Virus record (IMG/VR): IMGVR_UViG_3300008450_000136
Location: 1-38,626 of that record
Strand: one strand, 5' to 3'
From: a virus
Length of the DNA stretch: 38,626 nt
Part shown: in pieces, positions 1 through 9,407 of the stretch
How positions within the stretch are numbered: the first letter of the stretch is position 1
Layout of the letters: every line of letters starts with the position of its first letter
The notes under the pieces: generated by a model
Databases searched by the model: none
Seen by the model: only the letters and a program-made list of their open reading frames with translations
What the model was told of the DNA's origin: nothing
Translations under genes and position numbers: made by a program

Positions 1-850
1 TATATCCATAATCTTGAGCATATGGACTAGGCCCTTGAAATTGCTTTTCAAAGTTTCTAGCTTCTCCTTCTAAAGTCCAAGGAGTATCATACATTGCAGG
101 GTTAACATATCTATTATAAACTACTTCAGGAGAAGCAAAATTGAATGATGGATTGTTAGATAAAAATTCATCAGTAATATATTTTTGATCTAATGCTCTT
201 CTATTCCAATATTGCATTGCTGCATCATTCCCTGAAGGAATAGTTGGTTCTTTTAAAGGACCAGGATAAAATTCTGAATAACCAGAGTCTCCATTTATGT
301 CTTGCCAGTAATGAAACATTTCATGAGGAACAACTCCTGGTATATGTTTATCTGCATCTGATAAATGTATAGTCTTAGTTAAAGGCTCATAAAAGCTATT
401 ACCTTGATTTGTAGTATCAAAGTATACACCACCTTGACCACCTGTTTGACGAACACCCTCTTTCATTGAATCTAAAAACAAACTTTTTGGAGATGCAGGA
501 TCTGCAGAATGCTGTCTCATAAGTTTATAAACTATATCATACTGAAGTCTTTCTGCAGGAGTTAACTGATTTGTAACATATAAGTATGTATCTAAATTCT
601 CTGGATTCCTATCTGCTTCTGGATTTACCTTAGGCATATTTGAAGTATCTCTTATACACTTTTTTGTAACAGGATCTTTAATCCATCCTGTAGGACAACC
701 ACCTGTTTGTGTTTCTTTCTTTACAGGTTTTTTTGGTGTATTAAAATAATAGTCTACCATACCTTGCTGAGCTTTAGGTAATGGCAATGCACCACCTGAG
801 CGCATTACTCTCTTTTGTTGGATAAGGTGAAGAAGCTTGTCAGTTTTCAT
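1..850 (-). CDS. Virion/cargo-type protein with HExxH zincin motif (3' end outside window)
   Basis: This frame is open from an ATG at 848-850 to the left edge, giving 283 codons with no stop, so the C-terminus is missing. The ATG overlaps the TGA of the upstream muzzle gene in an ATGA arrangement, which fixes the start and implies coupled translation. Visible features are a basic N-terminus, a short GG-LP-AQ-G stretch at residues 19-30, two Cys near 52-65, and an HEMFH motif at 176-180 (HExxH zinc protease signature). A Glu-rich stretch (E261, E263) lies about 80 residues further on and could supply a third zinc ligand. In crAss-like phages the gene after the muzzle usually encodes a large protein packaged in the virion and ejected with the DNA; that role here is inferred from position. 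A zinc-protease fold is likely, but its substrate is unknown. The HExxH could also be fortuitous. Confidence 0.75.
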   Translation of the reverse strand, partial: MKTDKLLHLIQQKRVMRSGGALPLPKAQQGMVDYYFNTPKKPVKKETQTGGCPTGWIKDPVTKKCIRDTSNMPKVNPEADRNPENLDTYLYVTNQLTPAERLQYDIVYKLMRQHSADPASPKSLFLDSMKEGVRQTGGQGGVYFDTTNQGNSFYEPLTKTIHLSDADKHIPGVVPHEMFHYWQDINGDSGYSEFYPGPLKEPTIPSGNDAAMQYWNRRALDQKYITDEFLSNNPSFNFASPEVVYNRYVNPAMYDTPWTLEGEARNFEKQFQGPSPYAQDYGY

Positions 851-3800
851 CGTGGACTTAGAGTTTCTTTTGTTGTTACTACTTTTAAATTCATTTTTTC
901 AGATCCTGATTGCAATCTTCTTAAGATAACTCTATTTCCATAGTGTCTAAACTTCTTCCTTTGCAAAGGTGACTTAGCATAATTAACAGCTTGAGGATTT
1001 AGATTCTTCCTATAGCCATTACATTCTGTGATAAAGTTAGTAATTTGTAAGCCATTAAACTCACCTCTATCTCTTGTAGCATCCCAGAATTGATTAAATC
1101 TGTATTTATTCTCTTCTTTAGCCACATGAATATCTATACTATCTAAATTTATCTTAGGGTAATTTAACAAAGCTACAGGATTATTTTTAGGTTTAATATG
1201 TAAATTTAATAAACCTGAGGTTTGTTCTGTATTATAAATAAGAGCTTGATCAAAGTTTCCATCCAACACATGATATCTATCTACACATCCTGTGTTGTAT
1301 TTGAATACTTCTAAGTAATACTCCACACTTTTTATTGTAGTAACCGAAGCACCTGTGTTTACAGGAAACTCTATCTCCCATCCATAGTTTACACCATAGT
1401 AATTATTATAGCTATTACATAATACATTGTGTTTCCAAAAGTCATTACCTTTTATAGTGTAGAAATGATCATTTGTAGAGAACTCTAAGTTAGGATGCCA
1501 GTCATGAAAACTTATCCACATCTTAGTTTTAGGATCATAACTAATAGTCCAAGAGCAATCTTCAAAGTAGTTAGTATCGCTAGGATCAATTAAAGTTTTA
1601 TTAGATGTGTTAATAGGAATTAAAGTAACTACAAATTTATTAATAAGATTTAATTGAATATTGGCAGGTACTTTAGAATCAATCAGTGTAATATTAATTT
1701 TAAAACTACCATCTGAAATATAAGGAAATGCTTTTTTAATATTTGGTGCTTTTTCTATTTCAGTGGCCACACAATTTACAAATGATTCAATACCTGCATT
1801 TGTAGGAACTGTTGCAGTGTAAGTACATGTTGCAAGATCATATCCATTTATATTTCCAGATATCTGATAGCCATCTTGTAATTGAGTTGTACTTGATCCA
1901 TAAGTAACTTTGAAATTATATGAGTATGATGTTACTCGGAAGTTTTTAGTGTCAGGCATATACTCTATATCTGTCCCTACTTCTATTCCAGGCAATAACT
2001 TATAATCCTTTTTAGAGAAATATACAATCTCATATTGATTATCATATGTTGTTTGACATCCAATTCCTTTTACAGGATTATCTGTTAAATCGTAATTTGG
2101 AAAAGATTTTGTCAAACTGTATATCAGATTTTCTGCAAACCAATATCTCATACCATTCATAGAAATATCAACTATCTGATTACCAGCTAACTGCATAATC
2201 TTTCCATTTCTTTGACTCATGTAGAAAATACCATATGTAGTATTAATTACACTTCTTGTAGATTGACAAGAACCATATTCTAATTCAAGATCTGCATTTA
2301 CAAGAGCTTGAAATGGTTGGTTAAATAAACCACCATCACCAATTGTAATTCTATTACCTGTAGATGTTTGTAATTCATCTACCCCATTAATAGTTGTAGG
2401 TGTTGCATCATCAAAGAAAATAGCAGAACCTGTTCTATTAATTGGCTTTACATTAGTAATTACATTTTCAAAATCTTTGTAGTTGTTGTTTAAGTATATT
2501 CTCCAGTTATCTCTAGATTGTTCATACTGCTGCTGCAAACTATAAACCATTCTAGCAGGATAATATTCAAAACAAGATGCAGGAATATCTGGATCATATG
2601 ATCTAGGCAAAACACTTGACCAACTTGTATTATTTATTGAAGCTTTTGATACAGATAAACTATAATCATATTTAAAGAACTCTGGCACTTTTATAATGTC
2701 TGTTCTAAATAACTCATATAGATTAGTGTTGCCATATGGATTATAGAATTGCTCAGAAGGTAGAGCACCATAATCTCTACTTGCTAAATTAATCTCAGAC
2801 TCACAATAAAAATCCTTAACCCCATTTACAAAAAGATAGAAGTATCCATTCTTAATATAGAATGTCTTCTTTAACATATCCTGAATTCTTAATCTATATG
2901 AATTTGGATCTCTATCTAAATGATATAATTTACTTGGGCCAAGTACCCAACTAGTAATTGTACCAACTGGATTAGTTACTAATTTTGCAAACTTGCGAGC
3001 AAAATCTCTAATAAATCTTAAAGGATTTAAACTAAGTCTAGGAAATGCACTTGTGTTAATTGAAATATCATTAAAGTCTATTCCTTCAAATGTAGACCAA
3101 TATCTAGGATACGCAACATTAGCATATAGCTTATAATCAAAGTCAGTTCCATCAGGCATGTTAAATAGCCATTGATTAAATAATGGAAATGTATTTTTCT
3201 CAGTATATCTATTAATGTAGACATCTCCTCTAAAATAAACAGAAGAAGTGTGAGGATAGTTTTTTGTATATACAATCTTCTCTACACAAGTTGATACAGG
3301 AATCTGAGTTATAGATGATAATTGACCATATGCACCTTTTAAATCTAACTTTAATCCTACATAATAAGAAGAAATGTTTAAAGTAAAATTATTATTTGTT
3401 GTTGTCCAAGCTTTTAATTGATTTACAGTTCTTCTACTTTGATCAATTGTTGAAGGATTTACTAATGTTCCAATTGTATTTATTATTGCAGTATTTGGTC
3501 TAAATAAATTATTCACGGTATATGTTCCATCAAATACTTGAACACCTGACTCAACATATCTAGCTGCTTTAATTTGTCTTCTGTAGTTTTGATTTTGAGG
3601 ATTCTTTTTTGAACTATAAAATCCATGGCTATTATATTGTAATGCATATTGTCTCCAAGGCAAAAGTTCCATTACAAGCTTCATAGCATTACCAAATCCT
3701 TGAGCTAACATGAATCCACCAATGCTAAATATTAAATTCATCTGAGTAATAAAACTCATTATGTCAGGAAGTATTCCAGGTTTTTTAGTAGAAGGATTTA

Positions 3801-6090
3801 AAGTAGTAAGTTCATTTCCTTCAGAGTTCATTGTTGGAGCTCCTACCCAAGATCCTGAACCAGCAGGACCTAAAAAACCTCCTGCAAAAGTACCACCCAA
3901 TGCTGCAGCATATGCTAATGCTGCTTTTCCACCAGCACCACCTGCAACTCCAACAGCAGTTGTTAAAGGAATTGAAGTAGGGTCTTTTGCAGTGTTACCT
4001 TTCACTGTTGTCTTTTTTCCAACTAAAGCTAAAATAGCAGAACCAAGTCCTAATAGTAGACATCCTATAAATGCACCTTGTGATGGAATTTTATGTTTAG
4101 GATGACCATAAGGTGGTGTAAAAGTTCCTATAGAATTACCATAGTATTCTGAATAAACTCTTACCTCATTTGGATTTAAATAAGTTCCTCTAAAATTAAA
4201 ATCAGGAGTATGAAATGTAAAGTAATCTTTTCTATATAGTGTTATAGGATTCTTAGTGTCATCATGCTCTTGTGGTCCTGGAGGATTATACCATGTGTTT
4301 TTGTATAAATAATAATCAGGATCTAAACAATTGTATGGATAGTTCTGATATAGTGCTTTTGCATTAGGTTGATTAGGTATGTCATACTCAAACATATTAT
4401 TAATCAAACCTTTTGCAATAACTGTTTTATTACCAGTTCTTGATCCTCTTAATATTTCATATCCAACAATTGATTTAATAACATCTCCATTCTCATCAAG
4501 AGGTGGTTTTATATTTTCAAATTGTATACCTAATAATTGAATTGATTTATTCGCATTATCATAAATTGGAGAAACTATGTCATCTGGAAATTTATGATGC
4601 CTAATGTATTGTCCACACAAATCATAGTCACTAATTTGTGAATTAGGATAAGGGGTTGTAGTAATAGTACTCCAAGTATATTCACTAGGATTCCAAATTC
4701 TAGGTTTGTTGGGATATCTATTTTCAGATTCCCAATAAGCCATATATCCTTTGTTTCTAATTTTTGCACCATCTGCTGTTGAGCCAGATCCTCCAAGTGA
4801 AATCCCTGTGTTATAGACTCTCCACTTTTCAGCTGATGTAGCTCCATTATTATCATAAGGAAGAACATCAGGACCACTAACTGTTATGTTATCCCAGCCT
4901 GGTCTAATAGGTCTTCCTGGAATATGATAAGATGCAGATTTATCACCTGTCTTATAAGCCCATCTAATAAAGAAAGAATATATCTCATCTCTCATATATC
5001 CTGTTTCATTATTACCTTTTACATAATAATCTGCAGGATATTCTACTTGTACCCATTTTGTAACAATTTGATTTGCAAGAGGCTGATAATTAAAATCAGC
5101 TTTGCTTTTCATTCCAGTTCTTAATAGATAAAAGTTTAATAAAAACATCTTGTCAGATGTTTCATATATTGTCTGATTAATTGGAATATCTTCAAGTGGT
5201 ACTTGAACTAATGTATCATTGTTATTATCAATGTGTACTTTAGTTTGAGAAGTATTAAAAAAACCAACACGCTTTGCATTAGTTACAGAATTAATAGTGC
5301 TTATTAGTACAACTTCATATTCCTCAAAGTTTGTATCTATTTGAGTAAATGTTAAATCTATTGATCCACCATTATTCTCATGATCCCAAATACTTACAAT
5401 ATTACTCGGCATAAAGTAATTACTCACTCTTAAACCATTGATGCTATAAGCAACTACTACTTGATATGATCCATTAAATAATGTACCTGAACTATTAGAT
5501 CTTACAATGGAGAAACAAGGTAGATCTATTAGATAGTGTAATCTTGTTTTATCACAATCTAAAACAGGAGGATCATAATAAATTGGCTCAGGACAATCAG
5601 GATTAGTTGTATCATATTGTTTAATCAACCAAGGAATTTTATCAAGATTAATAGCTCTATCTGGATTTAATCCATCTGCAAAATAAAATGTGTAAGTACA
5701 ATCAAAATTAGATTGAGTAACTCCTGTAATTAAATTTGATCTTTTAAATCCTAAACAACTAGATGAAATATATCTAGTATACTCACAACTATTTTCATCA
5801 AATATTCCAATCTCACTTGTTATGTCATTTGTAGAACAAACAAACCAAGTTGTCGCATCTCTGCGAACAATTCCAATAACATCAAAATTAGTAGATGTGC
5901 AATATTGAGTAGATGGCTCATTTCCAATAGTACCCCCATCTCCTAAGTTAGAACTTGTCATAGCATTAATTGCATTAGTCCAAACTCCCTCAGGAACATA
6001 GCTATCATTAAAATCTTTGTAAAGTCCTTTAGTATAAGTATTAGACTTTGCATCAATTAAATTTTGAGTGTTATCTTGCTGTTTAGCCAT
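847..6090 (-). CDS. Tail stabilization / muzzle-type protein (1747 aa)
   Basis: This is a very large protein that begins with a charged N-terminus followed by a region rich in Gly, Asn and aromatic residues, like P22 gp10-type tail stabilization proteins and the crAss-like 'muzzle' that closes the distal tail. Most of it looks beta-rich, with many short strands and Asn/Tyr/Gly turns, consistent with propeller- or barrel-like folding. The middle is different: hydrophobic segments near residues 668-690 and 777-812 flank a Gly/Ala-rich stretch near 715-745. The start overlaps the end of the HExxH gene upstream by 8 bases, and the TGA stop overlaps the next start. It follows two ring-type proteins, as expected for a tail built from portal to tip. 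The assignment rests on length, N-terminal character and position, not on a database match. A receptor-binding or DNA-gating role at the tail tip is inferred. Confidence 0.72.
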   Translation of the reverse strand: MAKQQDNTQNLIDAKSNTYTKGLYKDFNDSYVPEGVWTNAINAMTSSNLGDGGTIGNEPSTQYCTSTNFDVIGIVRRDATTWFVCSTNDITSEIGIFDENSCEYTRYISSSCLGFKRSNLITGVTQSNFDCTYTFYFADGLNPDRAINLDKIPWLIKQYDTTNPDCPEPIYYDPPVLDCDKTRLHYLIDLPCFSIVRSNSSGTLFNGSYQVVVAYSINGLRVSNYFMPSNIVSIWDHENNGGSIDLTFTQIDTNFEEYEVVLISTINSVTNAKRVGFFNTSQTKVHIDNNNDTLVQVPLEDIPINQTIYETSDKMFLLNFYLLRTGMKSKADFNYQPLANQIVTKWVQVEYPADYYVKGNNETGYMRDEIYSFFIRWAYKTGDKSASYHIPGRPIRPGWDNITVSGPDVLPYDNNGATSAEKWRVYNTGISLGGSGSTADGAKIRNKGYMAYWESENRYPNKPRIWNPSEYTWSTITTTPYPNSQISDYDLCGQYIRHHKFPDDIVSPIYDNANKSIQLLGIQFENIKPPLDENGDVIKSIVGYEILRGSRTGNKTVIAKGLINNMFEYDIPNQPNAKALYQNYPYNCLDPDYYLYKNTWYNPPGPQEHDDTKNPITLYRKDYFTFHTPDFNFRGTYLNPNEVRVYSEYYGNSIGTFTPPYGHPKHKIPSQGAFIGCLLLGLGSAILALVGKKTTVKGNTAKDPTSIPLTTAVGVAGGAGGKAALAYAAALGGTFAGGFLGPAGSGSWVGAPTMNSEGNELTTLNPSTKKPGILPDIMSFITQMNLIFSIGGFMLAQGFGNAMKLVMELLPWRQYALQYNSHGFYSSKKNPQNQNYRRQIKAARYVESGVQVFDGTYTVNNLFRPNTAIINTIGTLVNPSTIDQSRRTVNQLKAWTTTNNNFTLNISSYYVGLKLDLKGAYGQLSSITQIPVSTCVEKIVYTKNYPHTSSVYFRGDVYINRYTEKNTFPLFNQWLFNMPDGTDFDYKLYANVAYPRYWSTFEGIDFNDISINTSAFPRLSLNPLRFIRDFARKFAKLVTNPVGTITSWVLGPSKLYHLDRDPNSYRLRIQDMLKKTFYIKNGYFYLFVNGVKDFYCESEINLASRDYGALPSEQFYNPYGNTNLYELFRTDIIKVPEFFKYDYSLSVSKASINNTSWSSVLPRSYDPDIPASCFEYYPARMVYSLQQQYEQSRDNWRIYLNNNYKDFENVITNVKPINRTGSAIFFDDATPTTINGVDELQTSTGNRITIGDGGLFNQPFQALVNADLELEYGSCQSTRSVINTTYGIFYMSQRNGKIMQLAGNQIVDISMNGMRYWFAENLIYSLTKSFPNYDLTDNPVKGIGCQTTYDNQYEIVYFSKKDYKLLPGIEVGTDIEYMPDTKNFRVTSYSYNFKVTYGSSTTQLQDGYQISGNINGYDLATCTYTATVPTNAGIESFVNCVATEIEKAPNIKKAFPYISDGSFKINITLIDSKVPANIQLNLINKFVVTLIPINTSNKTLIDPSDTNYFEDCSWTISYDPKTKMWISFHDWHPNLEFSTNDHFYTIKGNDFWKHNVLCNSYNNYYGVNYGWEIEFPVNTGASVTTIKSVEYYLEVFKYNTGCVDRYHVLDGNFDQALIYNTEQTSGLLNLHIKPKNNPVALLNYPKINLDSIDIHVAKEENKYRFNQFWDATRDRGEFNGLQITNFITECNGYRKNLNPQAVNYAKSPLQRKKFRHYGNRVILRRLQSGSEKMNLKVVTTKETLSPR

Positions 6091-6475
6091 TTTGATTATC
6101 TACTTTTTCAAATTCTTTTTTGACTTTTTCACTGCCTATAAATTTATAGAATTCTTCACACAGAAACCCCATCAACCAAGCACATGTTTCTTCATCTGTA
6201 ATATCTCTATCTTCTGCTATTCTTTTTGCAGCATGAAATAACTCATGACCTATTGTGTTATGATTAAGAAACTTAGCATCTATCATTACAATGTATAAGC
6301 CACCATCTACAGTAATAGTAATACCTTCTGCTTCTTCAGCTGCAGTACCAGGAACTAATGTTCCCTTTGCATATTTCTTTTGTAAATACTTTTCTGACTT
6401 TCCCATCTCATTTGTTATTACAAATAAGATAGAACAATTGAATGTATTTACTCTTACTTTTTTAGTAATTCTCAT
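6083..6475 (-). CDS. Small HExxH protein, putative zinc metallopeptidase (130 aa)
   Basis: This small protein carries HELFH at residues 77-81. About 15 residues later comes D-E-E-T-C-A-W-L-M (94-102), in a helix-like segment. In compact zincins such as the ImmA/IrrE type, HExxH supplies two His ligands and a downstream Glu the third, followed by a hydrophobic Ala-rich helix; the layout here is similar. The N-terminal 60 residues have alternating beta-like segments and Lys-rich linkers. There is no signal peptide or membrane segment. It overlaps the preceding ring-protein gene by 14 bases and the muzzle gene by 8 bases, so it is probably translated with them. It could mature a tail protein, act in the virion, or be a structural protein that keeps a zinc site. 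Function is not established. Confidence 0.7.
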   Translation of the reverse strand: MRITKKVRVNTFNCSILFVITNEMGKSEKYLQKKYAKGTLVPGTAAEEAEGITITVDGGLYIVMIDAKFLNHNTIGHELFHAAKRIAEDRDITDEETCAWLMGFLCEEFYKFIGSEKVKKEFEKVDNQNG

Positions 6476-7574
6476 AAGGTCCCCTTACAGTTTTAAACCC
6501 ACCATACCACGCATAGCTATTAAACATATTATAATACTTAGCATACATTGCTTTTCTATTTTTCTCCCACATTCTCTTTAGTTCACCAAAGTCAGGAGTA
6601 TTAATAAAGCTAAGAGCATTTGTTCTTGCAGGTCTAAGCTTAGCTTGTATAAGCTGTAACTTTTGACTAGTATTCTCACCATTTAAAAATAAGTTCTCAA
6701 GTATTCTTTCTTTAAGAGCATATTCATAATAGTCATTAACTACTGGATGATCAAGCACTAATAAATTACCTTCATCATCTTCCATTACAGATTCATAGTT
6801 AATATATACTCTACCTTCTTTAAAATTAATAGTATGAATAAATCCATCTCTAATTTTAAGTCTATAATTATAAGAACCTACATTTCTTAAGTTACACTCT
6901 GGTTCCCCATAGTTATATGGTAAAATCTCAATAGGAACTGGTCTAGGAAATTCTCTAATTAACCCTGGTCTTGTCTCTGTAATCTTACAACCATCTGGAC
7001 AATTGTCCACAGAAATAGAACAATTGGCTACAATGTTAGCAGCAGCAATAATGTTAATTCTTGCACCTGCGTAGTGTTCAAATACTTTAATCTTTACTTG
7101 ATCAGGATTGATAATTACATATTCAAAGTTTACATAATCTTTACTTGAATTTTGAACAGTAAGTACAATATTAGTTGAAGCTAAATTATGAGTTACAATG
7201 TTATCTCCAACAGATAAATCAGCCACTTGAATCAATGGTCTTGCATTTGTAATCTCTGCAAGTTTTAACATTTGATCATACATTGTCTGAATCTGTGATG
7301 ATACACAACTTGTATATGTATCATTACCAACCCCACACAACATTGCAAAATTCATTACATAAAAATCAGCAGGAAGTTTAGCTCTGCCATCTTTTACATC
7401 AATCATTTTACCCCTTGATTGATTAATCTTTAAACCAAGTTCATAATTGATCTTAATTGCAATCTTTAATAATTCTTGAGGATTGATAAAGTTATCCTGA
7501 TCATAAGTGTAGAAATCACTTCTGACAGAATTCATTAAATCATCAAAGTTTCTATATTGGAGTTCTGTCTTCAT
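6462..7574 (-). CDS. Neck/tail ring protein, connector type (370 aa)
   Basis: The protein opens with about 55 residues of helical sequence, then a conserved-looking L-P-A-D-F-Y segment near 74-79 leading into a beta-rich middle, and closes with about 90 residues of helix rich in Lys, Arg, Asn and aromatics. This helix-beta-helix order resembles P22 gp4 / HK97 gp6-type head-tail connectors and the ring proteins stacked between portal and muzzle in crAss-like tails. Its start forms a TAATG overlap with the upstream 224-residue gene, which has the same architecture. There is no enzymatic motif. Several Cys pairs occur in the centre. 'Ring protein' is an architectural inference; which ring layer it forms cannot be told from sequence alone. 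Confidence 0.6.
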   Translation of the reverse strand: MKTELQYRNFDDLMNSVRSDFYTYDQDNFINPQELLKIAIKINYELGLKINQSRGKMIDVKDGRAKLPADFYVMNFAMLCGVGNDTYTSCVSSQIQTMYDQMLKLAEITNARPLIQVADLSVGDNIVTHNLASTNIVLTVQNSSKDYVNFEYVIINPDQVKIKVFEHYAGARINIIAAANIVANCSISVDNCPDGCKITETRPGLIREFPRPVPIEILPYNYGEPECNLRNVGSYNYRLKIRDGFIHTINFKEGRVYINYESVMEDDEGNLLVLDHPVVNDYYEYALKERILENLFLNGENTSQKLQLIQAKLRPARTNALSFINTPDFGELKRMWEKNRKAMYAKYYNMFNSYAWYGGFKTVRGPYENY

Positions 7575-8248
7575 TACTTAGTGTTGCTTAAGAAGTCTTG
7601 ATTAATATCTTGAGGAACTTGTAAACTTGTAGTTAAATCTTTCATTACACTTTGTTCCATTTCTCCATATAAGTACATAGGTACTGAGAATGGCTCATCT
7701 TGTCTATAAATACAATCATGGTCTGTATCACAATTGTATTGACCAATACCAGATCTAAATAATCCTTCCACTCTAATTGCTGGCCAATCTACACTAGGTA
7801 CATAGATATAGTCATTTACAATGTAGTAGTAAGGAGTCTTGTTATATCTAAATGTCTTCTGCTTAATCATAGCTTGATAAGTAGAAGGAAAAGTTAAAGT
7901 AAGTGGAGTAGTTCCATCTATACTTGTAATAGATCTAATGATAGGACCATAACTACCCTCATACGCAGGGGGAATTTTATCCTTGCTTCTCTTAATAGTA
8001 CAGCCTGATTCTATGCAAAAACAACCAGTGTCTGCTTTATCTACATCTATTAAACAGAAATAGTCTAAGGTGTGAAATATATTGTTGTACTTTCTAAGTA
8101 CACCTTTATCATCCTCTCTTTTAATGAGCCATGATACGTGTTTGAGAATTAAAGAAAAGATATATCTATCTGTAACAAAGGCATCTATGTTTACAGATTT
8201 AATCTGATTCCTAATTCTACTAATTGCTTCTGATACTGTTGCTACCAT
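7574..8248 (-). CDS. Neck/tail ring or tail-tubular type protein (224 aa)
   Basis: An N-terminal helical block of about 45 residues is followed by a beta-rich core with several Cys and Tyr/Pro-rich loops, and then by a C-terminal helix rich in Gln and Asp. The arrangement matches connector-family proteins that form 12-fold rings below the portal. The start forms a TAATG with the lysozyme gene upstream, and the stop does the same with the 370-residue gene downstream. The three genes are therefore probably co-translated. The length is typical for the P22 gp4-like class. No catalytic motif is seen. Identity as a ring protein is inferred from shape and context. Confidence 0.58.
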   Translation of the reverse strand: MVATVSEAISRIRNQIKSVNIDAFVTDRYIFSLILKHVSWLIKREDDKGVLRKYNNIFHTLDYFCLIDVDKADTGCFCIESGCTIKRSKDKIPPAYEGSYGPIIRSITSIDGTTPLTLTFPSTYQAMIKQKTFRYNKTPYYYIVNDYIYVPSVDWPAIRVEGLFRSGIGQYNCDTDHDCIYRQDEPFSVPMYLYGEMEQSVMKDLTTSLQVPQDINQDFLSNTK

Positions 8249-8790
8249 TATTTACAAGTTTTACCAAAGTAATAATCTGCTTCGTCTTTTCTTCTTTTGA
8301 CTAATCCAGCAAGTGTTTTGCCATCAGCTTTAATCCACTTATTAAATTCATTTCTAATTGTTTCATCTTCAGGATCTGCATTTACTTTTTTAAGTAATGT
8401 ACTTTTCTTAAGATTACCAATTCCTACATTGTATGTAAAGCTAACTAATGCATCAAACTGACAATCATTTAACTCTACTCTAACTACATCTGATACCATA
8501 CCAGCAAACTGATTTAGTACATCTGAGAATAGTTTTTCAGCTTCTGCTTTAGTAATAGTCTCTCCAGGTTTAACAGGAGTGCCATCAGCATAGAATGTAT
8601 TACCATAGCCAATAGTCCATACACCTCCTGCATCAGGATATGCTTTAGACATATAGCCTTCAAACTTCTTTATCTTTTGAGTCATCTCATCTGATACACT
8701 ATATACACCAGTAAGCTGCTCAGTTTCTTCTTTAATTTCTGTTACACCTTTAATAAGGCCTCTCAAGAAAGTTAATAATGCTTTCATCAT
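8248..8790 (-). CDS. T4-type lysozyme / endolysin (GH24, muramidase)
   Basis: The protein hydrolyses the beta-1,4 bond between N-acetylmuramic acid and N-acetylglucosamine in peptidoglycan. The catalytic triad of the T4/P21 lysozyme family is clear: E44, D53 and T59, with the same 9- and 6-residue spacing as E11, D20 and T26 of T4 lysozyme. G-Y-G-N around 61-64 is also typical. The C-terminal half contains the usual helical repeats ending near R-R-K-D-E-A-D. A 30-residue N-terminal extension is weakly amphipathic but not hydrophobic enough for a clear signal-anchor. ATG-ATG at the start leaves two possible starts one codon apart; the first overlaps the upstream gene's TGA as ATGA. Lying among ring proteins, it may be a virion-associated lysozyme rather than a late endolysin. 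Confidence 0.93.
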   Translation of the reverse strand: MMKALLTFLRGLIKGVTEIKEETEQLTGVYSVSDEMTQKIKKFEGYMSKAYPDAGGVWTIGYGNTFYADGTPVKPGETITKAEAEKLFSDVLNQFAGMVSDVVRVELNDCQFDALVSFTYNVGIGNLKKSTLLKKVNADPEDETIRNEFNKWIKADGKTLAGLVKRRKDEADYYFGKTCK

Positions 8791-9365
8791 AGTTCTAATG
8801 GATTATAATTTTCTAATCTATATTCATCTAATTCTTTTCTTTCATCTTGATACATAGCACTTCTGTACAAGCTTGCAATCTTTAAAGTATGATCAACTTG
8901 AATGTATTTCTTCCAGTTTTCAGGATACTTTCTGCCAACCTCTTTTGTAAAGTTTCTACAGGCTTTAAATCCCCACAACTCATTAAATTTAAATTTGTAT
9001 TTAGTTTCATAATTACTGTAAAAGATTTTAGCTAAGTAGTTATCACTTTCCCAATTTCTATGTTGTATTACTTTTAAATAATGATCTGTTGTTTTAAAGT
9101 CTACATTCTTTCTAACTTTTGGTTGACAAGTTCCAAGAAACATATAACCTAATTGCTCAGGTAACTCTATACCATCTCTTGTGTCAATTATTTCTTTTGC
9201 AATCAATTCATTAGCAGCAATGATAATCTTCTTTATACTCTTTTGGTCTTTGACTAGGCACTCCTTAGACTTATAGATATCAGATACCCATTCATCTGAT
9301 AATGTGTTCAATCTAGGTGCTTTATACCTCGGACCCTTTCTGTTTAATTTCACTGCACTATTCAT
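8787..9365 (-). CDS. Hypothetical protein, 192 aa, in the tail gene block
   Basis: I do not recognise this protein. It is basic and apparently mostly helical, with Lys/Arg-rich segments throughout, several Trp/Tyr, and few Cys. No signal peptide, membrane segment or catalytic motif is visible. Its TGA overlaps the start of the lysozyme gene as ATGA, so the two are probably co-translated. The start at 9365 follows a 42-base AT-rich gap after the metallophosphoesterase gene. The context suggests a tail-assembly or virion role. The basic character would also fit nucleic-acid or cell-wall interaction, but this is a guess. Confidence 0.72.
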   Translation of the reverse strand: MNSAVKLNRKGPRYKAPRLNTLSDEWVSDIYKSKECLVKDQKSIKKIIIAANELIAKEIIDTRDGIELPEQLGYMFLGTCQPKVRKNVDFKTTDHYLKVIQHRNWESDNYLAKIFYSNYETKYKFKFNELWGFKACRNFTKEVGRKYPENWKKYIQVDHTLKIASLYRSAMYQDERKELDEYRLENYNPLEL

Positions 9366-9407
9366 ATATAATTTACAAAATTTTTTTGATTTTTAAAAGA
9401 TAAATTT

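Noticed and set aside
3761-4105. Plus-strand open frame of 114 codons
   Set aside because: It lies antisense inside the muzzle gene over its Gly/Ala-rich region; its Pro/Ala-rich translation is the expected mirror of that composition. The muzzle frame continues uninterrupted.
8248-8790. Signal-arrest-release anchor on the lysozyme
   Set aside because: The N-terminal segment has several charged residues and no hydrophobic run long enough for a membrane anchor.
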